From: Desulfobacterales bacterium
GTDB taxonomy: Bacteria > Desulfobacterota > Desulfobacteria > Desulfobacterales > JAFDCJ01
DNA length: 13,008 bases
Assembly: GCA_029932495.1 (NCBI GenBank)
Contig: JAOZPY010000034.1
Coordinates: 1-13,008 of the forward strand
Reading direction: 5' to 3'
The position numbers were made by a program, and so were the translations under genes. Below are positions 1 through 6,256 of the stretch, in pieces. The notes under the pieces are model-generated. The model did not search any database. It was not told where the DNA came from and saw only the letters and a list, made by a program, of their open reading frames with translations. Each line of letters starts with the position of its first letter. Position 1 is the first letter of the stretch.

Positions 1-150
1 TATCTGATCGAAAAAGTCGAAGCCGGGCATGATCATGACCGCGATCCCGTTCAGTATCCCTTAAAACACATTCAGCGACACCTTAATATGGGGTCTTTTT
101 CACGCCTGCGCGAGATTAATCCCGAATCAAGTTTTTCGGTAATCGGTTGA
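1..150 (+). CDS. 3' end of an unrecognised protein (5' end outside window)
   Basis: Reading frame 1 is open from the first base to a TGA at 148-150 and gives 49 residues. They begin YLIEKVEAGHDHDRDP and end NPESSFSVIG. Codon use looks like that of a real gene: GAA/GAA, CGC and GGG are used and there are no rare-codon runs. The tail is hydrophilic and mixed-charge, with no membrane segment and no metal-binding cysteine pattern. I do not recognise the family, and 49 residues are too few to assign a function. The next gene starts 93 bases downstream behind its own candidate promoter, so it is probably a separate transcript. The main doubt is whether this is truly the end of a longer gene; I think it is. 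Confidence 0.6.
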   Translation, partial: YLIEKVEAGHDHDRDPVQYPLKHIQRHLNMGSFSRLREINPESSFSVIG

Positions 151-173
151 TGCTGGTGTGGCTTTGTTTTCCT

Positions 174-202
174 TTGACCGAAAAAAATTTTTATTATAAA
201 CT
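174..202 (+). promoter_or_regulatory. candidate sigma70-type promoter for the repeat protein gene
   Basis: TTGACC (174-179) is followed after 17 bases by TAAACT (197-202). An overlapping TATAAA lies at 195-200 with a 15-base spacer. The region between the boxes is almost pure A/T. This would start transcription near 208-210, about 35 bases before the ATG at 244. It is seen by eye only. Confidence 0.4.
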
Positions 203-243
203 TATTAGAGATAGCGGCGATTCGCACCAACACCCATGGAATT

Positions 244-765
244 ATGAAAGCCAAAACAAAATCAGCACCCACTCTTAAAAAAACCTCTGTTCTGCTGCGG
301 TCTGTGGCCGCCGCCGCTTTGCTGGCTATACTGCTGGTAACCGCCGGGCAGGCCCAGGACAGCGCAAAACAGGTTCCCGATGAAAAGGCCCGGCAACGCC
401 TGCTCAACCGTGAAGCAGTCAATGCCCTGTGGCGGCTGAAACGCGCCATGAAAAAAGATGGATTTTACAGTGCCCGGGTGGCCCTGAATGTTTGGCGCAG
501 CGCAGCCATGGATGCCGGCACTTTTGACCAAGCGAAATATGACGCCTTTAAAAAGCAGCTGTATGAAAAATCCGTCCACGACTCCCTGCGCTGCTTTGAG
601 GAATTTTTGCTGGAAGAAGATTTTTACAACGCCAACTTTTGCCTGCAAACCTGGCGGATGCACGCCAGGGAGCTTGGGACCTACCGCCAGGAGGAATATG
701 AAGCCCTTAAAAAAAAACTGGCGGATGCAAAAACCAGTAAAACGCCGCCGAAAACCGAAAAATAA
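244..765 (+). CDS. exported protein of two tandem 53-residue repeats, function unknown
   Basis: The 173-residue protein starts at ATG 244. An upstream ATG at 235 runs straight into TGA, so 244 is the first usable start, although its Shine-Dalgarno is poor. Residues 1-37 form a type I signal peptide: lysines at 2, 4, 12 and 13, a hydrophobic core at 17-33 (about VLLRSVAAAALLAILLV), and a GQA cleavage site before QD. The mature part is two copies of one unit, roughly residues 58-108 and 111-161. They align without gaps at an offset of 53: FY 74-75 with 127-128, W84 with W137, G92 with G145, Y99 with Y152, and FKKQLYE with LKKKLAD. Each unit is predicted to be helical and charged. C117 and C133 occur only in copy two. 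The tail (162-173) is Lys/Pro/Thr-rich. The protein is probably periplasmic. I do not recognise a named family. It converges on the Nfo-like gene with an 11-bp gap. Confidence 0.82.
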   Translation: MKAKTKSAPTLKKTSVLLRSVAAAALLAILLVTAGQAQDSAKQVPDEKARQRLLNREAVNALWRLKRAMKKDGFYSARVALNVWRSAAMDAGTFDQAKYDAFKKQLYEKSVHDSLRCFEEFLLEEDFYNANFCLQTWRMHARELGTYRQEEYEALKKKLADAKTSKTPPKTEK

Positions 766-776
766 TCGCCGCGATT

Positions 777-1562
777 TCACCCCCGCCGTTTTGCCTGTAA
801 TGCCTGCAGCATTTTTTTCATCATGACCGCATCTTCATAGGGTCGCGGCGATTCGTTGATAATGGTGACATCCGGATTGCGTCGAACCAATTGCACAGCC
901 AGGGGTTCAAAAAATTTTTGGGTGGTATTGATGTGGCGGCGCTCGCCTTTATCCCCGTACTGGATACCGGAAAAGTGGGCGTGAAAATTTTTGGGCAGCT
1001 TTGCCAGAATCCGGTTGTAATCGATTTTACCCTGCTGGCGGGCGAACAGGTGCGCAAAATCAACGGTGATGCCGCAGCCGGTTTCCTGCTTTAACCGCAG
1101 CAACTCTTCCAGGGATCCGAACTGGGAGGGCTTGCCGGTAATTTCGGGACACAGCCTGGTCCGCCATTTTTTGCGTACGATGGTTTTTTGCAAATCCACG
1201 ATCGCATCTTTTATCATTCGGTACGTCTGTTCGGCGGTTTTTTTCTGATAAAAGCCGGCATGAAACACCACGTTGCGGGCCCCCATGGCATGTGCCCGTT
1301 GACAGGAATCCAGAATACGCTGGCAGCTGGCTTCATATTTTTCCCTGTCTTCTGAGGCCAGGTTGATATAATAAGGGGCGTGCACCGAAAGAATGATCTT
1401 TTTTTCCTGTGCCAGGGCGCCGACCTTCCCGGCGGCCTCAAGGCTCATACGCACGCCATAGGTAAACTCGACCTCCATGCAGTCCAGCCCCAATGCGGCC
1501 ACCCGCACAACACCTTTCAGATTCCCCAGTCCCCCGGAGCCCGCCGGACCGACTTTGATCAT
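777..1562 (-). CDS. endonuclease IV (Nfo)-like TIM-barrel protein
   Basis: This 261-residue protein belongs to the AP-endonuclease 2 / xylose-isomerase-like TIM-barrel fold. Endonuclease IV members cut DNA 5' of abasic sites using three metal ions. Motifs at the expected ligand positions are: H61 in SVHAPYYINL, H101 in VFHAGFY, E140 in PEITGKPSQFGS (compare LENTAGQGSN in E. coli Nfo), D168 and H171 in VDFAHLFA, H196 in HAHFSGIQ, E207 and H210 in GERRH, and E237 in INESPRP. The Asp-x-His pair of classical Nfo appears here as Glu-Arg-Arg-His. The length is slightly below the usual 280 or so, which resembles short archaeal-type homologues. The ATG at 1560-1562 has a weak AAGGC-type ribosome site. 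It lies about 100 bp downstream of polX on the same strand, consistent with a repair operon. It could instead be a sugar-phosphate isomerase of the same fold; the overall motif set favours a nuclease. Confidence 0.82.
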   Translation of the reverse strand: MIKVGPAGSGGLGNLKGVVRVAALGLDCMEVEFTYGVRMSLEAAGKVGALAQEKKIILSVHAPYYINLASEDREKYEASCQRILDSCQRAHAMGARNVVFHAGFYQKKTAEQTYRMIKDAIVDLQKTIVRKKWRTRLCPEITGKPSQFGSLEELLRLKQETGCGITVDFAHLFARQQGKIDYNRILAKLPKNFHAHFSGIQYGDKGERRHINTTQKFFEPLAVQLVRRNPDVTIINESPRPYEDAVMMKKMLQALQAKRRG

Positions 1563-1663
1563 GACGCCTTGCCTTTCAGCTGCCTGATACCAATCAAGCG
1601 CAATATGTATTTTGGTTGCGCGCCGCTGACCACAATTTTAACGCTACGACATTCTGCGAAACG

Positions 1664-3391
1664 CTATCCCATGGTGCGCCGAAGCAATTGCAGCAATTCC
1701 GCCAGCGGTCGGGTGTTGAGCACGTCGTCTTTTTCCAGCCAGCCGCGCCGGGCCTGTCCGATTCCAAAGCGCAGATTGTTAAAATCATCGCTGCGGTGGG
1801 CATCCGAATCGATGGCCACCAGCACACCCTGCTCCTTGGCCATCTGGCAGTAAACATCGGTCAGATCCAGACGCTGGGGATTGGCGTTGAGCTCCAGAAA
1901 ACAGCCGCGGGCGGCCGCATGGCGGATGACTTTTTCAAGATCCACCGCGTAAGCATCGCGTTCGTTGATCAGCCGGCCCGAGGGGTGTGCCAGGATGGTA
2001 AAATACGGCTGATCCATGGCACGCAGAATCCGGGTGGTCTGCCGCTCCCGGGCCATGTTGAACTGACTGTGCACCGAGGCGACCACCAGGTCCAGGCGAG
2101 CCAGCACCTCATCGGGCATATCCAGACGGCCGTCTTCCAGGATATCGACTTCAATGCTTTTGAGAATCGTAACGGCCTTCAACTGCTGGTTGAGCCGATC
2201 GATTTCATCTATCTGCTTGAGCAGGCGGCGGGCATCCAGGCCATGGGCAACGCTCAGATGCCGGGAGTGCTCCGCAATGGCGATGTATTCAAACCCGTGT
2301 TTGCCGGCTGCCAGCGCCATTTCTTCAATGCTGTTATGGCCGTCCGAAGCCCGGGTGTGCATGTGCAAATCCCCCCTGATATCGGCCAGCTCAATTAACC
2401 GCGGCAGACGCTTTTGCCGGCAGGCCTCTATTTCACCGCGGTTTTCGCGAAGCTCCGGTGAGATCCAATCCAGGTCCACCGATTGATACACGGATTTTTC
2501 AGTCTCTCCGGCGATCCGCCGCTCATTGGTGAATACCCCATACTCGTTGATTTTTAAACCGTACTGCCGGGCCAGCCGGCGGATAGCGATATTGTGCGCA
2601 CGGCTGCCGGTAAAGTATTGCAGTGCGGCGCCGAAGCTTTCCGGCGCCACCCGCCGCAAATCCACCTGCAATCCGCAGCGCAGCCAAACACTGGCCCGGG
2701 TGGCTCCCTGCGATATCACCGCGCTCACCTCGTCATAGGCTGCAAAACACACCATCACCGGGCTGTCTCCAGCGGCCGTAACCAGAATGTCCAGGTCCCC
2801 GATGGTGTCCCGGCAACGCCGGTAACTGCCGGCGGCCGCCACCCGCTTCACGCCGGGGACCTGTTTCAAGTAGGCAATCAAAGAATCCACATAGACCTCG
2901 GCGTCACTGATTTTAAAGCGTATCCGTCGTTGGGCATGCTTGCGGGCGGCTTTCAGAATCTGCTGTTCGGTCCGGGCACCAAAGCCGGCAAGCGCCCGGA
3001 TGCGCCCCTGTTGCGCTGCCTGGGTCAACTGGTCCAGGGTAAGGATGTGCAGGTCATGGTAGAGTGTGCGCACGCGTTTGGGCCCCAGGCCGGGCAATTT
3101 CAAAATTTCGACGACCGTCGGCGGGATGCGCCGGCGCAAGCGGGTCAAGGCCCGGGCGGTTCCGGTGGTAAGGATCTCATGGATTTTGGCGGCCAGCTCC
3201 TTGCCGATGCCAGGCAATTCAGTCAGGTCCTCATTGCGCGCCACCATGTCTTTTAATTCGGTCCCCAGGCCGCGCACCGTGCGCGCTGCATTGCGGTAGG
3301 CCCGGATGCGAAACGGATTATCACCTTCGATTTCAAGATAATCGGCGATTTCATCAAAAATATCGGCAATGTCAGCATTGTGAATCGGCAT
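1664..3391 (-). CDS. polX: DNA polymerase/3'-5' exonuclease PolX (family X polymerase + PHP domain)
   Basis: The product is a 575-residue bacterial PolX. It fills short gaps during base excision repair and carries a C-terminal PHP nuclease. Domains in order (numbered from ATG 3391) are: N-terminal helical domain with NPFRIRAY at 25-32; helix-hairpin-helix motifs LPGIGKEL (59-66) and LPGLGPKR (99-106); polymerase palm with GSYRR (188-192) and the catalytic GDLD (Asp199, Asp201) plus Asp244 in VDLRR; and PHP domain from about 340. The PHP domain has DLHMHT (His343, His345), EHS (His375), SIEVDI (Glu414), SVHS (His441), LAHPSGR (His469) and DSDAH (Asp528, His532). All polymerase aspartates are present. 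The usual Asp before His375 is Glu. An in-frame TTG at 3409 would add six residues, but ATG 3391 has GGATGG ten bases upstream and places the conserved N-terminus normally, so I chose it. The Nfo-like gene follows downstream. Confidence 0.95.
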   Translation of the reverse strand: MPIHNADIADIFDEIADYLEIEGDNPFRIRAYRNAARTVRGLGTELKDMVARNEDLTELPGIGKELAAKIHEILTTGTARALTRLRRRIPPTVVEILKLPGLGPKRVRTLYHDLHILTLDQLTQAAQQGRIRALAGFGARTEQQILKAARKHAQRRIRFKISDAEVYVDSLIAYLKQVPGVKRVAAAGSYRRCRDTIGDLDILVTAAGDSPVMVCFAAYDEVSAVISQGATRASVWLRCGLQVDLRRVAPESFGAALQYFTGSRAHNIAIRRLARQYGLKINEYGVFTNERRIAGETEKSVYQSVDLDWISPELRENRGEIEACRQKRLPRLIELADIRGDLHMHTRASDGHNSIEEMALAAGKHGFEYIAIAEHSRHLSVAHGLDARRLLKQIDEIDRLNQQLKAVTILKSIEVDILEDGRLDMPDEVLARLDLVVASVHSQFNMARERQTTRILRAMDQPYFTILAHPSGRLINERDAYAVDLEKVIRHAAARGCFLELNANPQRLDLTDVYCQMAKEQGVLVAIDSDAHRSDDFNNLRFGIGQARRGWLEKDDVLNTRPLAELLQLLRRTMG

Positions 3392-3457
3392 ACGGTTCAA
3401 ACCATCCAAATGGCAGGGTTATGAACTTCGGTTTCGCACCCTCAATTGGGTCTTTAC

Positions 3458-3479
3458 TTTCAATAGCGCAAAATTGAAA
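3458..3479. promoter_or_regulatory. perfect dyad TTTCAAT-N8-ATTGAAA upstream of polX
   Basis: TTTCAAT (3458-3464) and ATTGAAA (3473-3479) are exact reverse complements separated by eight bases, the geometry of a dimeric repressor operator. The site lies 67-88 bp upstream of the polX ATG. No known binding consensus that I can name matches it. AT-rich dyads of seven bases occur by chance fairly often, so this is weak. Confidence 0.25.
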
Positions 3480-3492
3480 CTCATCGAAGGGG

Positions 3493-3697
3493 GTGAATTA
3501 ACCGGCGCATGATATTTTCCTCCAACCGGTATGAAACGATGCCGCAGCAGCGTGTCCCTTGTTTGGGATGAAACCCTATCATCTGCTAAACTCCATTGGT
3601 TCTGTGCCATTCATCTCAAACAAGGAACACTGCGAAAATAAGGAGTTGCTGAGTATCATACCGGTTTACGCAAAACACCATCCACCGGTCAATTCAC
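3493..3697. repeat. 205-bp imperfect palindromic element
   Basis: Outer arms 3493-3534 and 3656-3697 are reverse complements at 33 of 42 positions. Each ends with an exact 11-mer, AACCGGTATGA against TCATACCGGTT. Inner arms 3552-3572 and 3610-3630 match at 19 of 21 positions (CTTGTTTGGGATGAA against TTCATCTCAAACAAG). The unpaired parts are 17 and 25 bases between inner and outer arms and a 37-base centre. The termini GTGAATT/AATTCAC resemble terminal inverted repeats, but I see no clear target-site duplication. It could be a MITE-like element, a palindromic intergenic repeat, or a structured RNA. It is too long and too matched to be chance. Confidence 0.75.
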
Positions 3698-3864
3698 GTC
3701 GCTTTTTATGGGCCCCGGTGCATCGGAAAAATGCTTTTTGAGAAAATCTCTTGTGAAACTTGAGCAATCAATATACCCGATAACAAAACACAAATTCCAG
3801 CCAAATTACAATATCCAAAATGAACTGCCTCGCAAAAAGCCTTTCGCGAGCACCAGATTGCCTG

Positions 3865-3893
3865 TTGACATCCGGATGCCTTTTCCGTAGGAA
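3865..3893 (+). promoter_or_regulatory. candidate promoter for the trans-sulfuration gene
   Basis: A consensus -35 box TTGACA (3865-3870) is followed after exactly 17 bases by a weak -10 box TAGGAA (3888-3893). This would begin transcription near 3900 and leave a leader of about 60 bases before ATG 3959. No riboswitch-like fold was recognised in the leader. Confidence 0.4.
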
Positions 3894-3958
3894 TCTTGAG
3901 GCAGCGGGCCATCCCGGCCTTTTAAATAACCGATACCAGCCTTCGAGCGGGAGGAAAG

Positions 3959-5086
3959 ATGAAACAAAACACCCAATGTGTGCACAGCGGCTCTTATATC
4001 GACAGGACAACCGGGGGAATCAACACCCCTGTTTTCACCTCCTCGTCCTTTGAGTACATGGATGCACCGGAAAATGTCTATCCGCGCTACTTCAATACCC
4101 CCAACCAGAAAGCGATCATCGAAAAATTCTGCGCGCTGGAAAACGCCCCGGACGGCCTGTTTTTCAGCTCGGGCATGGCCGCCATCAGTACGGTCATGCT
4201 GGCCCTGCTCGGTGCCGGGGATCACGTGGTGCTGCAAAAAGACATCTACGGCGGTACGCATCATTTCGCCACGGCCGAGTTCGAACGCTTTGGCATTGAC
4301 TACAGCTTTGCCCCCAATGATGCCGCTGGAATCGAAAATGCCGTGCGCGCCAACACCCGCATCATTTATATCGAAACCCCTTCCAATCCGCTGCTTTTAA
4401 TCACCGACATCGAGGCGGTGGCCCGCATCGCCCGGCCTCGCAATATCTTAACCGTCATCGACAACACCTTTGCCACCCCCATCAATCAAAACCCGCTGGA
4501 TATGGGCATTGACATTGTCATCCACAGCGGCACCAAGTATATCGGCGGACACAGCGATATCTGTTGCGGGGCGGTCGTGGCCTCCCGGCCGTTAATCGCG
4601 AAGATCAAGGCCGTAGCCGCCAACCTGGGAGGCAACCTGAATGCCGGCACCTGCTACCTGATCGAAAGAAGCTTAAAGACCCTGGCCATCCGGGTTGAAA
4701 GGCAGAACCGGAATGCGCTGGAAATCGCCCGCCGGCTGGAAGCAAACCCCAACATCGACCGGGTATATTACCCCGGGTTGAAAAGTCATCCCGGCTTTGA
4801 AGTGGCCGCCCGACAGATGAGGGCTTTCGGCGGTATGCTGTCTTTTGAGCTGCAAGACGGCAAAATTGAACCGTCCCGTTTTCTCAAGAAACTGGCGCTG
4901 ATCAGACCGGCCATCAGCCTGGGCGGTGTTGAAAGCATTATCTGCGCCCCGGTGGCCACCTCCCATGCCAAGCTGTCCGCCGAACAGCGCGCCGGGCTGG
5001 GTATCACCGACCGTCTCCTGCGGCTGTCGGTGGGCATCGAAGATGTACAGGATCTTATCGCCGATCTTGAACAGGCCCTTGAATAG
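3959..5086 (+). CDS. trans-sulfuration family PLP enzyme (cystathionine gamma-synthase / gamma-lyase type)
   Basis: This 375-residue cytosolic enzyme is of the Cys/Met metabolism PLP-dependent family (fold type I). Key features are: YPRYFNTPN (41-49), matching the family's YSRxxNPT phosphate-binding segment with Y41 and R43; SSGMAAI (70-76); YGGT (97-100); Asp168 in VIDNT, which contacts the pyridine nitrogen; Lys193 in HSGTKYIGGHSD, which forms the Schiff base; and SLGGVES (320-326) near the substrate carboxylate. The family makes or cleaves cystathionine or related thioethers (cystathionine gamma-synthase, gamma-lyase, methionine gamma-lyase, O-acetylhomoserine sulfhydrylase). Sequence by eye cannot separate these. 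Length is near the usual 380-400. The ATG has an excellent GGGAGGA ribosome site about five bases upstream. No other sulfur-amino-acid gene is adjacent. Confidence 0.93.
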   Translation: MKQNTQCVHSGSYIDRTTGGINTPVFTSSSFEYMDAPENVYPRYFNTPNQKAIIEKFCALENAPDGLFFSSGMAAISTVMLALLGAGDHVVLQKDIYGGTHHFATAEFERFGIDYSFAPNDAAGIENAVRANTRIIYIETPSNPLLLITDIEAVARIARPRNILTVIDNTFATPINQNPLDMGIDIVIHSGTKYIGGHSDICCGAVVASRPLIAKIKAVAANLGGNLNAGTCYLIERSLKTLAIRVERQNRNALEIARRLEANPNIDRVYYPGLKSHPGFEVAARQMRAFGGMLSFELQDGKIEPSRFLKKLALIRPAISLGGVESIICAPVATSHAKLSAEQRAGLGITDRLLRLSVGIEDVQDLIADLEQALE

Positions 5087-5152
5087 GAACCATAAAAATA
5101 AGCAGGAAAATACGCTAACCACCTGCAACCGCGCATGGATGCCGCACATGCC

Positions 5153-5170
5153 AAAAACATATGTTTTTTT
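5153..5170 (+). terminator. possible AT-stem terminator after the trans-sulfuration gene
   Basis: The 16-bp perfect palindrome AAAAACATATGTTTTT (5153-5168) is followed by more T residues to 5170, about 65 bases after the stop codon. It has the U-run of an intrinsic terminator but an A/U-only stem with no loop to speak of. It could equally be a protein-binding palindrome. Confidence 0.25.
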
Positions 5171-5217
5171 ACTTCCGGCAAATAGGCAGCGGTATTTCTG
5201 AAGCCTGGAAATTCGGG

Positions 5218-5247
5218 TTTTAGAAAATCTAAAAACTGTGTTATAAG
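5218..5247 (+). promoter_or_regulatory. candidate promoter with overlapping dyad for the hydrolase-deacylase pair
   Basis: TTTAGA (5219-5224) and TATAAG (5242-5247) are separated by 17 bases and would start transcription near 5254. The 17-bp dyad TTTTAGA-AAA-TCTAAAA (5218-5234, exact arms) covers the -35 box, a geometry expected for a repressor operator. No candidate regulator is adjacent. Confidence 0.35.
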
Positions 5248-5325
5248 TCAAAGCGCCAATCAGGGCCCGGCCTGTAGAAATTTAGAGACACTGAATGACG
5301 CTTATTCTTGCGAAAGCTCCGGCCT

Positions 5326-6240
5326 ATGACCTCTGTCATTTTGATCCTGTCGCTGTTGGTATTAATCGCCTGCGGAATTTACGTTTTTCCGGTATTCGCA
5401 AAACCGTTTGCCCGGCTTTACGCCAAAGTACCTGAAAAAATTTCCAGTTCCCTGCTGGCTTTTCGCAAAGCCTATGACCGGCAAACACTGGCGGTGGATG
5501 GCATCGCCTGGCACTACGTCCGGGTTGGCAACGGGGATGAAACCATTGTCTTTCTTCACGGCATGGGCGGCGGATATGACATCTGGTGGCAACAGATCGA
5601 GGCCCTGAAAAACCGTTACCGGATCATTGCCCTGACCTATCCACCGGTGCCCAGCCTGGACCTGCTGCGTCAGGGCATCCTGGCAATACTGGCCCGTGAA
5701 AAGATTGACCGCTTCAATATCGTAGGCAGCTCCCTGGGCGGCTACCTGGCCCAGTATCTCGTCAGCAAGGATTACGAACGCATCCGAAAAGCCATTTTCG
5801 CCAACACGTTTCCGCCCAATGACATTATTCGCGAAAAATCCAGAGTCACCGCCAAACTGCTGCCCCTGATGCCCGAATGGATGGTAATGCGCAACCTGCG
5901 CAAAACCACCGTCAACGCCATTTACCCGGCCGCAGGCCACAACGAGCTGGTGGCCGCCTACATGCTGGAACAATCCCATGGTATGATGCGCAAGGTACAG
6001 TTTGTGGCCCGCTTTTTCTGTGTGCTGGACAGCTTTGCCCCACCGGAGCTGACCGCCTGTGGCGTTGAGGCGCTGATTATCGAAGCCGACAATGACCCCC
6101 TGGTGGCAGAGCCTTTAAGAGAAATGCTCAAAACGACCTACCCGTCGGCAAAGGTGAAAACTCTGCACGCTGCCGGCCATTTCCCATATCTGAACCAGCC
6201 CGAAGTTTACACTGAAATTGTTGAAGATTTTTTTTCATAG
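5326..6240 (+). CDS. alpha/beta hydrolase with N-terminal membrane segment, maspardin-like in style
   Basis: From ATG 5326 this is a 304-residue alpha/beta-fold hydrolase. One hydrophobic segment (about residues 3-24) leads into a linker and then the catalytic domain. Numbered from the alternative TTG at 5308 (six residues longer), the motifs are: oxyanion-hole HGMGGG (84-89), nucleophile Ser142 in GSSLGG, probable acid Asp263 in EADNDP, and His291 in GHFPYL. YRIIALTYP, GSSLGGYLAQ, LLPLMPEWM and GHFPYLNQPEV recall the eukaryotic maspardin (SPG21) family from memory; substrate is unknown. Neither start has a Shine-Dalgarno. The TTG form has R2, K3 and R5 ahead of the hydrophobic core, which would suit a signal anchor with a periplasmic hydrolase; the ATG form has none. 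The deacylase gene starts 16 bp downstream, so the two are probably co-transcribed. Confidence 0.85.
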   Translation: MTSVILILSLLVLIACGIYVFPVFAKPFARLYAKVPEKISSSLLAFRKAYDRQTLAVDGIAWHYVRVGNGDETIVFLHGMGGGYDIWWQQIEALKNRYRIIALTYPPVPSLDLLRQGILAILAREKIDRFNIVGSSLGGYLAQYLVSKDYERIRKAIFANTFPPNDIIREKSRVTAKLLPLMPEWMVMRNLRKTTVNAIYPAAGHNELVAAYMLEQSHGMMRKVQFVARFFCVLDSFAPPELTACGVEALIIEADNDPLVAEPLREMLKTTYPSAKVKTLHAAGHFPYLNQPEVYTEIVEDFFS

Positions 6241-6256
6241 ATCCACCTGGAGACAA

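Larger units (their letters stand above)
3392..3958. other. 567-bp intergenic region between divergent polX and the trans-sulfuration gene
   Basis: No convincing gene is visible. The region contains, from left to right: the polX leader with a TTTCAAT dyad (3458-3479), a 205-bp imperfect palindrome (3493-3697), an AT-rich stretch (3730-3830), and a TTGACA-type promoter candidate (3865-3893) with a strong ribosome site before ATG 3959. Open frames inside it (for example 3559-3741, 3820-4053 and a 36-codon frame at 3531-3641) lack ribosome sites and recognisable products. Confidence 0.7.

Noticed and set aside
1616..2398. Long plus-strand open frame of 260 codons opposite polX
   Set aside because: It is antisense to the clearly coding polX and reads as His/Gln/Gly-rich low-quality protein, a typical shadow of a GC-rich gene.
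3493..3697. Integron attC site
   Set aside because: It is palindromic and of broadly suitable size, but lacks the RYYYAAC/GTTRRRY terminal core sites, and no integrase or cassette array is present.
3559..3741. Open frames inside the 205-bp palindrome, including a 36-codon frame at 3531-3641
   Set aside because: They are produced by the inverted-repeat structure and have no ribosome site or family resemblance. They are kept only as a remark in the palindrome finding.
3391..3958. Riboswitch (for example SAM-type) upstream of the trans-sulfuration gene
   Set aside because: I looked for SAM or cobalamin box-like conserved segments next to the promoter candidate and saw none. The palindrome lies upstream of that promoter and so would not be in the leader.
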